From: an uncultured Fenollaria sp.
Lineage (GTDB): Bacteria > Bacillota > Clostridia > Tissierellales > Peptoniphilaceae
Length of the DNA stretch: 47,303 bases
NCBI RefSeq assembly: GCF_934202865.1
Contig: NZ_CAKPYL010000005.1
Location: 1 to 47,303 of the forward strand
Reading direction: 5' to 3'
The position numbers and the translations under genes were made by a program. Shown here piece after piece: positions 7,729 to 16,687 of this stretch. A model generated the notes under the pieces. It ran no database searches. It saw nothing but the letters and a program-made list of their open reading frames with translations, and was not told where the DNA came from. How positions within the stretch are numbered: the stretch's first letter is position 1; each line of letters opens with the position of its first letter.

Positions 7729-8379
7729 ATGGAAATATATAGAAAAGATGCTCCATTTATGGAGAAAGATATAAGAAAGCTATTTCTCTTGCTGGGAGAC
7801 TCTTGTTTTGAGCAGCTATATAAGCATGGCTACAGCGACGATAAAGTAGCTTGGATGATATATAGGTGGAATATGCATTTTACTGATGCTTTCTATGATG
7901 CCGATTATGAAAATATTTCTATATATACAACGCCTACTAAGGTAGATAGATTTTTTTCTTATAGACAATTCATTGTCAAAGCAAATGATTTGATGCTATT
8001 CAAGGGGACTGTTGAAGTTATCTACGTTGATAAAAAGACCTTAAGACCAGTTAGGGCAGATAATTTCGGAGAGGATTTAACTAAGCTTTTCGATGAAGAA
8101 AATATTGGCGACGCCTATTACGATGGCAGTGATAATATCACTGACTTTGTGATTAAGAAGGACTATATCGACGGCTACAAGCATGTCAACAACGGGGTCT
8201 ACGTTGAAGAAGTATCAAAATTAACAGATAAGAGAATTAAAGATTTAAAGATAAAGTATCAAAAGCAGTGCTTGCTAGGTGAAGACGTCAAGATCGCATA
8301 CAGACTTAATGAAGATGGTGCGGACTTTAGATTTTTTACTGATAGCGAGATAAAAGTATACGCAAATGTTTTGTATTAG
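7729..8379 (+). CDS. Acyl-ACP thioesterase-like protein (hotdog fold)
   Basis: A 216-residue soluble protein. The second half holds DGYKHVNNGVYVEEV, close to the D-x-N-x-HVNN-x-x-Y signature of acyl-ACP thioesterases, in which Asn and His take part in hydrolysing the acyl thioester. The first half (about 1-120), with WMIYRWNMHF and RFFSYRQF, would be the other hotdog repeat. If right, it releases free fatty acids from acyl carrier protein. The HVNN match is clear but the rest is divergent, and a catalytic Cys or Asp seen in plant enzymes cannot be placed. The start follows AAGGAGATA. FtcD follows after nine bases with its own RBS. Confidence 0.62.
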   Translation: MEIYRKDAPFMEKDIRKLFLLLGDSCFEQLYKHGYSDDKVAWMIYRWNMHFTDAFYDADYENISIYTTPTKVDRFFSYRQFIVKANDLMLFKGTVEVIYVDKKTLRPVRADNFGEDLTKLFDEENIGDAYYDGSDNITDFVIKKDYIDGYKHVNNGVYVEEVSKLTDKRIKDLKIKYQKQCLLGEDVKIAYRLNEDGADFRFFTDSEIKVYANVLY

Positions 8380-8388
8380 GAGGTAAAT

Positions 8389-9270
8389 ATGAAAACTATT
8401 ATGGCAGAAATCAATGTTTCTGAAGGTAGAAATATTGACACGATTGAAGAAATTAAGGCAGCAGTTCTTAAGGACAACAAGGTTACTATGGTTGACCTTA
8501 ACTATGACTCAGACCACAACAGAAGTGTATTCACATTCAAAGGAAGTGTTGAAGACACTCTAGAAGCAGCTAAGAGACTTGTTGACGTTGCATTTGAAAG
8601 AATCGACATGACTACTCAACACGGCTCACACCCTAGACAAGGTGCTGTTGACGTTGCAGCTTGGGTGCCTGTTAAGGACATGACAACTGATGAAATGAAC
8701 GAAGTAGTTCACGCTTTTGGTAAATATGTTGGCTCAAAGGGCGTTCCAGTATTTTACTATGAAGACTCAGCTACTAGAGAAGATAGAAAATCACTAGTTA
8801 AGCTAAGAAAAGGCGAATATGAAAGCCTTGAAGAAAGACTACAAGACGCTGAAAACTGGACTCCAGACGAAGGCGAAAGAAAGTTCAACGCTAAGAGCGG
8901 TGCAACTGTTACAGGAACTAGATTCCCATTGATCGCGTTCAACGTTTATCTAAATACTGAAGATATGGATATCGCTAAAGCTGTTATGAGATCAGTTAGA
9001 GCAAAGACTGGTGGATACACAGCTGTAAGAGCTATTGCTCTACCAATCGAAGATCAAAAATGCACTCAAGTATCTATGAACTTAGTTAATTATGAAATGA
9101 CACCTATTCATAGAGTTTTTGAAACTATCAAGAGCGAAGCAGAAAGCTATGGCGTTACAGTTAAGTCATCAGAACTAGTTGGACCAGTTCCAGCATATGC
9201 ACTAGAAGAACTATTAAGATTCTACATTAGATTAGGAAACGGCTTTACAGCTGATCAAATCTATAATTAA
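8389..9270 (+). CDS. ftcD: Glutamate formimidoyltransferase (FtcD N-terminal type)
   Basis: Transfers the formimino group from N-formimino-L-glutamate to tetrahydrofolate, the last step of one histidine-degradation route. The protein opens with MAEINVSEGRN, the family start, and shows QHGSHPRQGAVDVAAWVPV with the catalytic-region histidines near residue 80, then the C-terminal subdomain. At 293 residues it is the stand-alone transferase without the cyclodeaminase domain. No hutH, hutU, hutI or fchA gene is in the window, so its partners must be elsewhere. The start follows TAGGAGG. MgtE follows 33 bases later behind AAAGGAGG. Confidence 0.92.
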   Translation: MKTIMAEINVSEGRNIDTIEEIKAAVLKDNKVTMVDLNYDSDHNRSVFTFKGSVEDTLEAAKRLVDVAFERIDMTTQHGSHPRQGAVDVAAWVPVKDMTTDEMNEVVHAFGKYVGSKGVPVFYYEDSATREDRKSLVKLRKGEYESLEERLQDAENWTPDEGERKFNAKSGATVTGTRFPLIAFNVYLNTEDMDIAKAVMRSVRAKTGGYTAVRAIALPIEDQKCTQVSMNLVNYEMTPIHRVFETIKSEAESYGVTVKSSELVGPVPAYALEELLRFYIRLGNGFTADQIYN

Positions 9271-9303
9271 TTTTTAAAAATACTATAAAAGGAGGTATTC
9301 ATC

Positions 9304-10677
9304 ATGGACAACGACAGAAGAGAAGTAGAGCTCGAAGAAGACAAAATTGAAATATTAGACTTATACAAAGGAAAGAAGCCGAAAGCCCTGATTCAAAAGC
9401 TATCTAATATGAATGCCGCCGATGTAGCAGAAATTTTGGACGAGTTGGAGGTAACTGATGCAACAGTTATCTTCAGACTCCTTCCTAAAGATCAAGCTGT
9501 AGATGTATTTACATACTTCGATAGCGAGCAGCAACAAGACATCATAGCGACAAGTACTGATGCGGATGTTGAGTACATCCTTAAAGAGATCTTCTTCGAT
9601 GATAAGATTGACATGCTTGAAGAGATGCCAGCTAACATTGTCGATAAGATACTTGAAAAGTCTAGTCCGAGTGAAAGAAAGTTAATAAACCAATTTCTAA
9701 ACTATCCAGAGGATTCAGCTGGAAGCATAATGACCATCGAGTACTGCTCGGTTAAGAAGACACTAACAGTTAAAGAGGCCATGGAAAGACTTAAAAAAGT
9801 CGGCCTACAAAGAGAAACAATCTATACTATTTATGTAATAGACGCAAATAGAAAGCTAGAAGGAATAGTATCACTAAGAGACTTAGTAATTGCGGATGAC
9901 GACACAGTTATCGGAGACATAATGAACAGAGATGTTGTTTATGTCAATGTCTACGAAGACCAAGAAGTAGTCGCAGGCGTAATACAAAAGTATGACTTCG
10001 TTGCCGTACCCGTTGTTGATAACGAAGAAAGAATCGTCGGTATCATCACAGTTGACGACGTTATCGATATCATCGAACAAGAAGCAACAGAAGACTTCCA
10101 AAAGATGGCTGCCTTAAGTCCATCCGAAGAAGAGTACTTAGACACACCAGCCTTTACGCTAGCAAAACACAGGATAGCGTGGCTACTATTCTTAATGATA
10201 TCAGCTACACTAACTGGATCAATTCTACAACGCTTCGAAGACTATATAGCAGCGATACCGGCACTATTAATCTTCATTCCTATGCTAATGGATACTGGCG
10301 GAAACGCAGGTAGCCAAAGTGCAACACTTGTAATTCGTGGACTAGCAGTTGGCGAGATAGAGCCAAAAGACGCATTTAAAGTACTTTGGAAAGAGTTTCA
10401 AGTATCAATACTAGTGGGCTTAGCCTTATCACTAGTAAACTTTGGACGCATAAGACTACTTCATCCAGACCAAGATCCAAAGATAGCCATCACTGTATCC
10501 ATTTCAGTTATGTTTACAGTTATGCTAGCTAAATTAGTTGGCGGACTTCTTCCTATTGGCGCGAAGAAGATTAAACTTGACCCAGCCATCATGGCGTCGC
10601 CACTAATCACCACTATAGTAGACGCAACATCACTTCTTGTTTACTTTGCCGTAGCAAGAATTATGTTAGGTATATAG
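9304..10677 (+). CDS. mgtE: MgtE-type magnesium transporter
   Basis: A homodimeric Mg2+ channel. In order: the superhelical N domain (about residues 20-125, with MNAADVAEILDEL), two CBS domains (about 130-255, with VSLRDL and VGIITVDDVIDIIE), a linker helix, and five membrane helices from about 285. The pore-lining sequence MDTGGNAGSQSATL, with the conserved acidic residue and Gly-Asn, is intact. The cytosolic domains sense Mg2+ and close the pore when it is plentiful. 457 residues are normal. I see no M-box riboswitch in the 33 bases upstream, so control is at the protein level or by the operon promoter. Confidence 0.95.
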   Translation: MDNDRREVELEEDKIEILDLYKGKKPKALIQKLSNMNAADVAEILDELEVTDATVIFRLLPKDQAVDVFTYFDSEQQQDIIATSTDADVEYILKEIFFDDKIDMLEEMPANIVDKILEKSSPSERKLINQFLNYPEDSAGSIMTIEYCSVKKTLTVKEAMERLKKVGLQRETIYTIYVIDANRKLEGIVSLRDLVIADDDTVIGDIMNRDVVYVNVYEDQEVVAGVIQKYDFVAVPVVDNEERIVGIITVDDVIDIIEQEATEDFQKMAALSPSEEEYLDTPAFTLAKHRIAWLLFLMISATLTGSILQRFEDYIAAIPALLIFIPMLMDTGGNAGSQSATLVIRGLAVGEIEPKDAFKVLWKEFQVSILVGLALSLVNFGRIRLLHPDQDPKIAITVSISVMFTVMLAKLVGGLLPIGAKKIKLDPAIMASPLITTIVDATSLLVYFAVARIMLGI

Positions 10678-10692
10678 ATTAAGGAGAATGAT

Positions 10693-11808
10693 TTGAAAAC
10701 TATTATTTTGACAGCTACTGCAGGTGAGGGACATAACTCAGTAGCAAGAAGTTTAGATAATGAGCTTAAAAGCCGCGGCATAGAAAGCCATGTCGTAGAT
10801 ATTTGCCAGATCAATGGTGATTGGCTTAAAGACTTTGCCAATGGTTTTTACAATATGAGCATAAACTATTTCCCAAGCCTTTATGGAGCAAGCTATGATT
10901 CAGCAGATAAAAAGATACAGGACTCAAGCGGTGCTCAGCCGCGTAAGATAGCGCAAAAGATGCTTTCTGTAGAGATAAAGAAGTTCATTGACGAATTTCA
11001 GCCTGATGCCATCATAGCTACACATGTTTTTGCAGGTAACCTTCTAAGCGATATCGTTGAAGATGGTTTTTACAATGGACTGACAGTAGGCATCATAACT
11101 GACTTTACTGTACATCCATTCTGGGAGGACAGTATTGGGCTTGATTACTTAGTTACGCCACATGAAGATCTTGAGATACAAATGCAAAGGAAAGAGATAC
11201 CACTAAGAAAGGCTCTTCACTTTGGCATTCCTATACACAAGAAATTTTTCGATCATCTTGACAAAAAAGAGATGAGAAGGAAACTTGGCCTTGATGAGAA
11301 CAAAGAAACAGTTTTACTGATGAGCGGCTCGATGAGTCACGTAAGAGTCGACAAGGCACTTAAGAGGATAGATAAGCTGCCAAACGATTTTCAAGTAGTA
11401 GTCTTTTTAGGAAAGAGAAAGACACTTCTTAAGAAGATTGAGAAGATGTCTTTAAAGCATCCTATAAAGATAGTGGGCTTCGTATCAAATATCGAAGAGT
11501 ACTATAGTGCAGCGGACATCATTATTACAAAGCCGGGCGGACTTACTACGAGTGAGTGCATCGCAAAAGGCTTACCGATGATAGTTGTCGATCCAATTCA
11601 AGGACAAGAGGCAAGAAACGTTGAATTTTTAACAAATCATCAGCTTATACTTGCTTCATCAAAGATTTATCGCGAGGTCGAAGCGCTTAATACCTTTATG
11701 AACAACGAAGATGTTAGGGGCAATATCCTTAGAAGCTTAGAGCAAAATTATAAGGACGACCCAGCAAAGAAACTTATAGATTTTATGGTGAAAGAACTTG
11801 AGAAATAA
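10693..11808 (+). CDS. Glycolipid glycosyltransferase (GT28, MGDG synthase/UgtP type)
   Basis: Probably adds sugar from UDP-glucose or UDP-galactose to diacylglycerol on the inner membrane face, making glycolipid anchors. The N-terminal domain begins TIILTATAGEGHNSVARSL, and the C-terminal nucleotide-sugar site reads ITKPGGLTTSECIAKGLPM with IQGQEARN after it, both typical of MGDG synthase/UgtP proteins. 371 residues fit. The start is TTG at 10693, five bases after AAGGAG; the nearby ATG at 10689 runs straight into a stop. The next gene starts before this one ends. Which sugar is used, and whether it is processive, cannot be read from sequence. Confidence 0.85.
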   Translation: MKTIILTATAGEGHNSVARSLDNELKSRGIESHVVDICQINGDWLKDFANGFYNMSINYFPSLYGASYDSADKKIQDSSGAQPRKIAQKMLSVEIKKFIDEFQPDAIIATHVFAGNLLSDIVEDGFYNGLTVGIITDFTVHPFWEDSIGLDYLVTPHEDLEIQMQRKEIPLRKALHFGIPIHKKFFDHLDKKEMRRKLGLDENKETVLLMSGSMSHVRVDKALKRIDKLPNDFQVVVFLGKRKTLLKKIEKMSLKHPIKIVGFVSNIEEYYSAADIIITKPGGLTTSECIAKGLPMIVVDPIQGQEARNVEFLTNHQLILASSKIYREVEALNTFMNNEDVRGNILRSLEQNYKDDPAKKLIDFMVKELEK

Positions 11809-13147
11809 AAGAGAAGAATTAGATTTAATTATGCAAGAGCAAGAGTATCCAAACCTTGCTTTTGCTTTTTATGAAGATAAAAAATATATAGTGAAGAACG
11901 AAATTATAGGACGCAAGCTTCGTATAAGGACGAAGAGAAAGAAGCATGGCGTTTATTATTGCGACGTAATAGAAAGACTTGAAGATAGTCCACTTGAAAA
12001 CGGCACTCCATGCGCTCACTATAAGGACTGCGGCGGCTGCCTTTATCAGACACTTCATTATGAGGACGAGACTAAGATAAAAAAGGATATGCTCGCAAAA
12101 TTGTATAGTGAGGTCTTTGATGGAGAAATGCTTTTTCATCCATCACTAGAAATAGAAGGCTATAGAAATAAGATGGAGTATACTTTTTCCGATAGAGGCG
12201 ATGAGGCAAGGACCTTAAGCCTTGGCCTACACAAGAAGAAACGCTTTTACGAAGTAGTTGAGACAGACGATTGCAATATAGTAGATGACGATTTTACAAA
12301 AATCAGAGTAGCGGTACTTGAGTACTTTAAGGCAAAGGGCATCACTTATTACCATAAGAAGCTTCATGAGGGCGCTCTAAGGCACCTAGTTATCAGAAAA
12401 GCCTATTTCACTAAAGAGATCCTTATCAACTTAGTAACGACATCAGACTATGAAGTACAAGATGACTTTGTAAAAATACTTCTTGAGCTAAATTTGGATG
12501 GTGAAGTAAAATCTATTTACCATACAAAAAATGACGGCGTATCAGACGTGGTTCAAGCAGATGAATTAATTCTTGTTTATGGCAAAGAAGATATAGACGA
12601 AGAGCTTCTTGGACTAAAGTTCAAGATAGGACCATTCTCATTCTTCCAAACTAATTCAAGAGCAGCTGAGAGAATGTATAGCCGCATTCAAGAGCTACTA
12701 GCAGAAGAGCAAATGAACGTGCTATTTGACTTATACTCAGGCACAGGGACAATAGCACAGATACTTGCGAAGAAGGCAAAAAAAGTTTATTCGATAGAAA
12801 TAGTCGAAGAAGCATCGAGAAAGGCACGCCAAACATGCGAGTTAAATGGCATAGCTAACGTAGAAGCAATTAATGGAGACGTTTTAAAAGTTATAGACGA
12901 GGTAGAGGAAAGACCAGACGCCATCGTCATAGACCCACCGCGTGAAGGAGTTCATCCAAAAGCCTTAAAGAAGCTAATCGATTATAAGGCGGAAAAGATA
13001 ATTTACGTCTCATGTAACCCAAAAACGCATGTAAACGACTTGAAAGAATTTATTGAGGCAGGCTACAAGATAAAGCTAGTGGAAGTATTTGATAACTTCC
13101 CTAAGACAAGCCACGCCGAATCCCTAGCCTTATTAGTAAGAGAATAA
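11798..13147 (+). CDS. rlmD: 23S rRNA (uracil-5-)-methyltransferase, RlmD/TrmA family
   Basis: SAM-dependent methyltransferase for a uridine in 23S rRNA. A divergent TRAM-like domain (about 1-60) is followed by the Fe-S cysteines in CAHYKDCGGC, then FFQTNSRAAE, the SAM motif DLYSGTGTIAQ, DPPREGVHP, and the catalytic cysteine in SCNPKTH. 449 residues fit. The start is a TTG inside the end of the previous gene, with GGTGA upstream; the first ATG (11831) would remove the first strand of the TRAM domain and has no ribosome site. Gram-positive homologues methylate U1939 or U747/U1939, so the exact target is open. Confidence 0.9.
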   Translation: MRNKREELDLIMQEQEYPNLAFAFYEDKKYIVKNEIIGRKLRIRTKRKKHGVYYCDVIERLEDSPLENGTPCAHYKDCGGCLYQTLHYEDETKIKKDMLAKLYSEVFDGEMLFHPSLEIEGYRNKMEYTFSDRGDEARTLSLGLHKKKRFYEVVETDDCNIVDDDFTKIRVAVLEYFKAKGITYYHKKLHEGALRHLVIRKAYFTKEILINLVTTSDYEVQDDFVKILLELNLDGEVKSIYHTKNDGVSDVVQADELILVYGKEDIDEELLGLKFKIGPFSFFQTNSRAAERMYSRIQELLAEEQMNVLFDLYSGTGTIAQILAKKAKKVYSIEIVEEASRKARQTCELNGIANVEAINGDVLKVIDEVEERPDAIVIDPPREGVHPKALKKLIDYKAEKIIYVSCNPKTHVNDLKEFIEAGYKIKLVEVFDNFPKTSHAESLALLVRE

Positions 13148-13174
13148 AATGTTTTATAAAGATAAGGAGTAGAT

Positions 13175-13939
13175 ATGATACTTTATTTTTCAGGAACAGG
13201 TAATAGTGAATACATAGCGAAGAAACTAGCCGAGGATTTGGCTGATGAAGCGCTTGATTTATTCACTTACATAAAGAGCGGCAAGAAGGGCGTCTTTCAC
13301 TCAGAAAAGCCATTCGTCTTAGTTGCGCCAACATATAGCTGGCGTGTGCCAAGATTTTTGTCGGAGTACTTATTGGGCTGCACTTTTACTGGATCGAAAG
13401 AGATCTACGTAATTTTAAACTATGGCGACTCATGTGGAAACGCAGAGAAATACATTAGAGAAAATACTAAAAAGCTTGGACTAAATTTTAAAGGCCTTTA
13501 TGGCATAAAGATGCCAGAAAATTATTTGATGCTATTCAATCTTGACTCCGACGAGCACAATAGAAAGTTAATTGATGAAGCAAAGGCAAAGATTGATGAG
13601 GCAGCGGCCATTATCAAAGAGAGAAAAGCATTTGCTGAAGTGAAGAGCGGCTTTGCTGGAAAAGTTCAGTCGAGCCTTGTTAATAAGGTTTTCTTTAAGT
13701 TCATAGTGAGCGACAAGAAATTTTACTATACAGATAAGTGCATCAAGTGCGGCCTTTGTGCTAAGAATTGCGTTTTAAATAACATTACTTACAAGGACGG
13801 CTACCCAGTTTGGAACGGCGAGTGCACTCACTGCGCATCATGCATCGCGAAGTGTCCGACAGGCGCGATTGAGTATGGCAAGAAGACCATTGGCAAGGAG
13901 AGATACTTATTAAGCAAAGTGTATAGAGAGAAAAATTAA
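13175..13939 (+). CDS. EFR1-type flavodoxin-ferredoxin fusion protein
   Basis: A 254-residue electron carrier. The N-terminal flavodoxin-like part opens LYFSGTGNSEYIAK, the FMN phosphate loop. The C-terminal part has two [4Fe-4S] motifs, CIKCGLCAKNC (about residue 189) and CTHCASCIAKCP (about 217). This is the domain order of the EFR1 family of ferrodoxins. It likely passes electrons between a low-potential donor and an unknown acceptor in the cytoplasm. It is followed by a strong terminator, so it ends this transcription unit. Together with fprA it marks the anaerobic redox character of the region. The start follows AAGGAGTAG. Confidence 0.88.
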   Translation: MILYFSGTGNSEYIAKKLAEDLADEALDLFTYIKSGKKGVFHSEKPFVLVAPTYSWRVPRFLSEYLLGCTFTGSKEIYVILNYGDSCGNAEKYIRENTKKLGLNFKGLYGIKMPENYLMLFNLDSDEHNRKLIDEAKAKIDEAAAIIKERKAFAEVKSGFAGKVQSSLVNKVFFKFIVSDKKFYYTDKCIKCGLCAKNCVLNNITYKDGYPVWNGECTHCASCIAKCPTGAIEYGKKTIGKERYLLSKVYREKN

Positions 13940-13961
13940 TAATAAAGTTTAAATTGTGTCA

Positions 13962-13991
13962 AGAGTTGTGATTTATTTCACAGCTCTTTTT
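13962..13991 (+). terminator. Rho-independent terminator after the EFR1 gene
   Basis: AGAGTTGTGA pairs with TCACAGCTCT across a short TTTATT loop (one G-U pair) and is followed by TTTTT. Confidence 0.85.
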
Positions 13992-14071
13992 ATGTGCAAA
14001 AACATTTTCACATAAATAAAAATAATTTATTTAAAGCACTTAGATTAAGGCGCTTTACACGCTTAAATCCA

Positions 14072-14100
14072 TTGACTAAAAGCCATATTTATGATAAAAT
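14072..14100 (+). promoter_or_regulatory. Promoter of cysS
   Basis: -35 TTGACT (14072-14077), a 17-base spacer and -10 TAAAAT (14095-14100), about 29 bases before the cysS ATG. No T-box leader can fit between this promoter and the gene. Confidence 0.7.
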
Positions 14101-14128
14101 ATCTATATTATTATATAAGGAGGCAATT

Positions 14129-15538
14129 ATGATTAAATTACACAACACACTAAGTGGATTAGTAGAAGATTTCAAACCAATAAACGATACTAAGGTGAAC
14201 TTTTATTGTTGTGGTCCTACTGTTTATAATGACATACATGTAGGCAATGCCAGACCTTTAGTTGTATTTGATACAGTTAGAAGATTTTTGATATTCATGG
14301 GCTACGACGTAAAGTACGTTTTTAACTTCACTGACGTAGACGATAAGATAATTAATAAAGCGAACGAAAGCGGTATCACTTCAAACGAAGTGGCTGAAAA
14401 GTATATTGAGCGCTTCAAAGATGTTGCAGGCAGGCTTGGCATTTATGACTATGACAATATAAATCCAAGAGCGACTGAACATATGGACGAGATCATAGAC
14501 TTTGTTAAGGCGCTTGTTGATAAGGGTGCTGCATACGAGTCAGATGGCGATGTTTACTTTGACACTACTAAGGCGAAGGACTACGGAAAACTTTCTAAGA
14601 AGAACATCGACGACCTTATCTCAGGTTTAAGAGTTGATATAAATGAAAAGAAGAAAAACCCACTGGACTTTGCTCTTTGGAAGAAGGCGAAACCAAATGA
14701 ACCACACTGGGCATCACCATGGTCCGACGGTAGACCTGGCTGGCACATTGAGTGCTCTGCTATGAGTAGGGCAATCTTAGGAGATACGCTTGATATACAC
14801 GCTGGCGGCAGCGATTTAGAGTTTCCTCACCATGAGAATGAAATTCAACAAAGTGAGGCTCTAACAGGAAAGCCATTCGCAAAGTATTGGCTACACAATG
14901 GTATGGTCAATGTTGATGGCAAAAAGATGAGTAAATCACTAGGCAATTTCATTTTGCTTAAGGATTTGCTTGACGATTATGATAAGGATACGGTAAGATT
15001 TTTTATCTTGTCAACTCATTATAGAAAGCCAATGAACTTTACTAAAGAAGGCATGGACGGAGCAAAAAACTCGGTTAAGAGGATACACAACGCTCTTAAG
15101 AGACTTGAAGCGATTAAAGATACAGGCAAAAAAGCTTCAGATGAGATCGTCAAAGACGTTGACAATGAAGTAGCTGGTTTTATAGCCGCTATGAGCGACG
15201 ATTTTAATACAGCTGATGCACTTACATGCATTTTCAATATTGTTAAGATAATTAATAAGCTTGAAGACGATGATTATGAAAGCGCAAAATATATAGAAGA
15301 TAAATTAAATGATTTACTAAAAGTTCTTGGCCTTGATGATAGTGAAGCAGTGATGAACTCTGGTGAAGAAGAATCACTCGGCGAAGACGAAGAAAAGATT
15401 AAAAAGATGATAGACGAGAGAAATGAAGCAAGAGCAAATAAAGATTATGCAAAGGCTGACAAGATTAGGGACGATTTACTTGCCATGGGCATAAAGATTA
15501 TAGATAGCAAAGACGGACAAAGATGGGAAAGGATCTAG
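14129..15538 (+). CDS. cysS: Cysteinyl-tRNA synthetase
   Basis: Class I synthetase that loads cysteine on tRNA-Cys in the cytoplasm. The HIGH-type motif is in PTVYNDIHVGNARP, the zinc ligands are the Cys of FYCCGPT, the Cys of HIECSAMS and the His-His-Glu of FPHHENE, and the signature KMSKS is in DGKKMSKSLGN. The frame is open back to 13994, but that part lies over the terminator and promoter; ATG 14129 has AAGGAGG before it and gives the usual N-terminus KLHNTLSG with 469 residues. mrnC overlaps its 3' end by 16 bases, giving the classical cysS-mrnC-rlmB-NYN operon of Firmicutes. Confidence 0.96.
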   Translation: MIKLHNTLSGLVEDFKPINDTKVNFYCCGPTVYNDIHVGNARPLVVFDTVRRFLIFMGYDVKYVFNFTDVDDKIINKANESGITSNEVAEKYIERFKDVAGRLGIYDYDNINPRATEHMDEIIDFVKALVDKGAAYESDGDVYFDTTKAKDYGKLSKKNIDDLISGLRVDINEKKKNPLDFALWKKAKPNEPHWASPWSDGRPGWHIECSAMSRAILGDTLDIHAGGSDLEFPHHENEIQQSEALTGKPFAKYWLHNGMVNVDGKKMSKSLGNFILLKDLLDDYDKDTVRFFILSTHYRKPMNFTKEGMDGAKNSVKRIHNALKRLEAIKDTGKKASDEIVKDVDNEVAGFIAAMSDDFNTADALTCIFNIVKIINKLEDDDYESAKYIEDKLNDLLKVLGLDDSEAVMNSGEEESLGEDEEKIKKMIDERNEARANKDYAKADKIRDDLLAMGIKIIDSKDGQRWERI

Positions 15539-15939
15539 ATATAACCGAGCTTTTCGGTATTGACTACAGTGATGCTGAAATTAATGAGATGAGTCCAATA
15601 AGGCTTGCCTACATTGGCGATGCTGTCTACGAGCTCTTCGTTAGATATTACATCGCGAAAGAGCCGCTAAAGGCGCACGAGCTGCAAAAGCTATCGACAA
15701 AGTATGTAAGTGCTTATGCGCAAAGAGATGCATTTGAGAAGATTAAGGATGAGCTAACAGAGGACGAACTTTATGTTTTTAAAAGAGCCAGAAACCATAA
15801 GTCACATAAAGCGCCGAAGAACACAGACAACAGTGCATATAAGGTGTCAACAGGCTTTGAAGCTCTCATTGCATATCTATTTTTGAAGAAAGAATACACT
15901 AGACTACTGGATCTAGTTAAACTATGTTTGGAGGATTAA
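15523..15939 (+). CDS. mrnC: Mini-ribonuclease III
   Basis: A 138-residue RNase III catalytic domain without the double-stranded RNA-binding domain. The signature IGDAVYELFVRYYI contains the metal-binding Asp and Glu, and RARNHKSHKAPKN and GFEALIAYLFL complete the fold. In Bacillus it matures 23S rRNA ends. Its start codon lies inside cysS behind AAAGATGGGAA, and rlmB starts two bases after the stop, so the group is translationally coupled and dedicated to rRNA and tRNA work. Confidence 0.93.
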   Translation: MGKDLDITELFGIDYSDAEINEMSPIRLAYIGDAVYELFVRYYIAKEPLKAHELQKLSTKYVSAYAQRDAFEKIKDELTEDELYVFKRARNHKSHKAPKNTDNSAYKVSTGFEALIAYLFLKKEYTRLLDLVKLCLED

Positions 15940-15940
15940 A

Positions 15941-16687
15941 TTGGAAGAACAATATATATACGGAAGAAATCCCGTTATGGAACTTTTGAAGAATGGCAGG
16001 GCCATCGACAAATTATATGTGCAAAAGGGCGAGTTAAAGGGCTCAATCGGCAGAATTCTAAGCCTTGCGAATGAACACGGCATCATAGTACAAAGAGTTG
16101 AGAGAGAAAAGCTTGACTCCTTATCAAAGGGCGAGGTACATCAAGGCGTTGTCGCATTCACAGCGGGTTTTGAATATAAAACTATTGAAGATGGCTTTAA
16201 GCTTGCCGAAGAAAAGGGCGAGGATCCCTTCTTTGTAATTTTGGATGGCATTGAAGATACTCATAACCTAGGCGCAATCATCAGAACAGCTGAGTGCGCT
16301 GGCGTTCACGCGGTTATCATACCAAAGAGAAGATCCGCTATGGTTAACGAAACAGTTTATAAGGCTTCAGCAGGAGCGGTTGATAACATGATTGTTGTCA
16401 ACGTTACTAACCTTAATCAAACGATAAAAGAGCTTAAAGAAAGAAACGTATGGATATACGGACTTGACATGGATGGCCAAAAATACACAAAGGCAAATCT
16501 ATTAGGCCCGGTAGCTTTAGTGGTTGGATCAGAAGGCAAAGGTTTATCGGATCTTGTTAAAAAGAACTGCGACGCTATAATCAGCCTACCAATGTTTGGC
16601 AAGACAAACTCATTAAACGCATCAAATGCGGCAGCCATTGCCATGTATGAAATTTTAAGACAGAAGGATGAAAAAGAAAAGGCTTAG
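15941..16687 (+). CDS. rlmB: 23S rRNA (guanosine-2'-O-)-methyltransferase
   Basis: SpoU-class (SPOUT) methyltransferase that modifies G2251 in the ribosomal P-loop. An N-terminal substrate-binding domain starts YIYGRNPVMELLKNG, and the three SpoU motifs are seen as GIEDTHNLGAIIRTAECAG, ALVVGSEGKGL and ISLPMFGKTNSLNASNAAA. 248 residues fit. The start is TTG at 15941 with TTTGGAGGAT in front. Its 3' end overlaps the next gene by 20 bases. Confidence 0.94.
   Translation: MEEQYIYGRNPVMELLKNGRAIDKLYVQKGELKGSIGRILSLANEHGIIVQRVEREKLDSLSKGEVHQGVVAFTAGFEYKTIEDGFKLAEEKGEDPFFVILDGIEDTHNLGAIIRTAECAGVHAVIIPKRRSAMVNETVYKASAGAVDNMIVVNVTNLNQTIKELKERNVWIYGLDMDGQKYTKANLLGPVALVVGSEGKGLSDLVKKNCDAIISLPMFGKTNSLNASNAAAIAMYEILRQKDEKEKA

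Noticed and set aside
9271..9303. M-box magnesium riboswitch before mgtE
   Set aside because: Only 33 bases separate it from ftcD, far too short.
13992..14128. T-box leader before cysS
   Set aside because: The promoter lies within 60 bases of the start, and no T-box consensus or antiterminator pair is visible.
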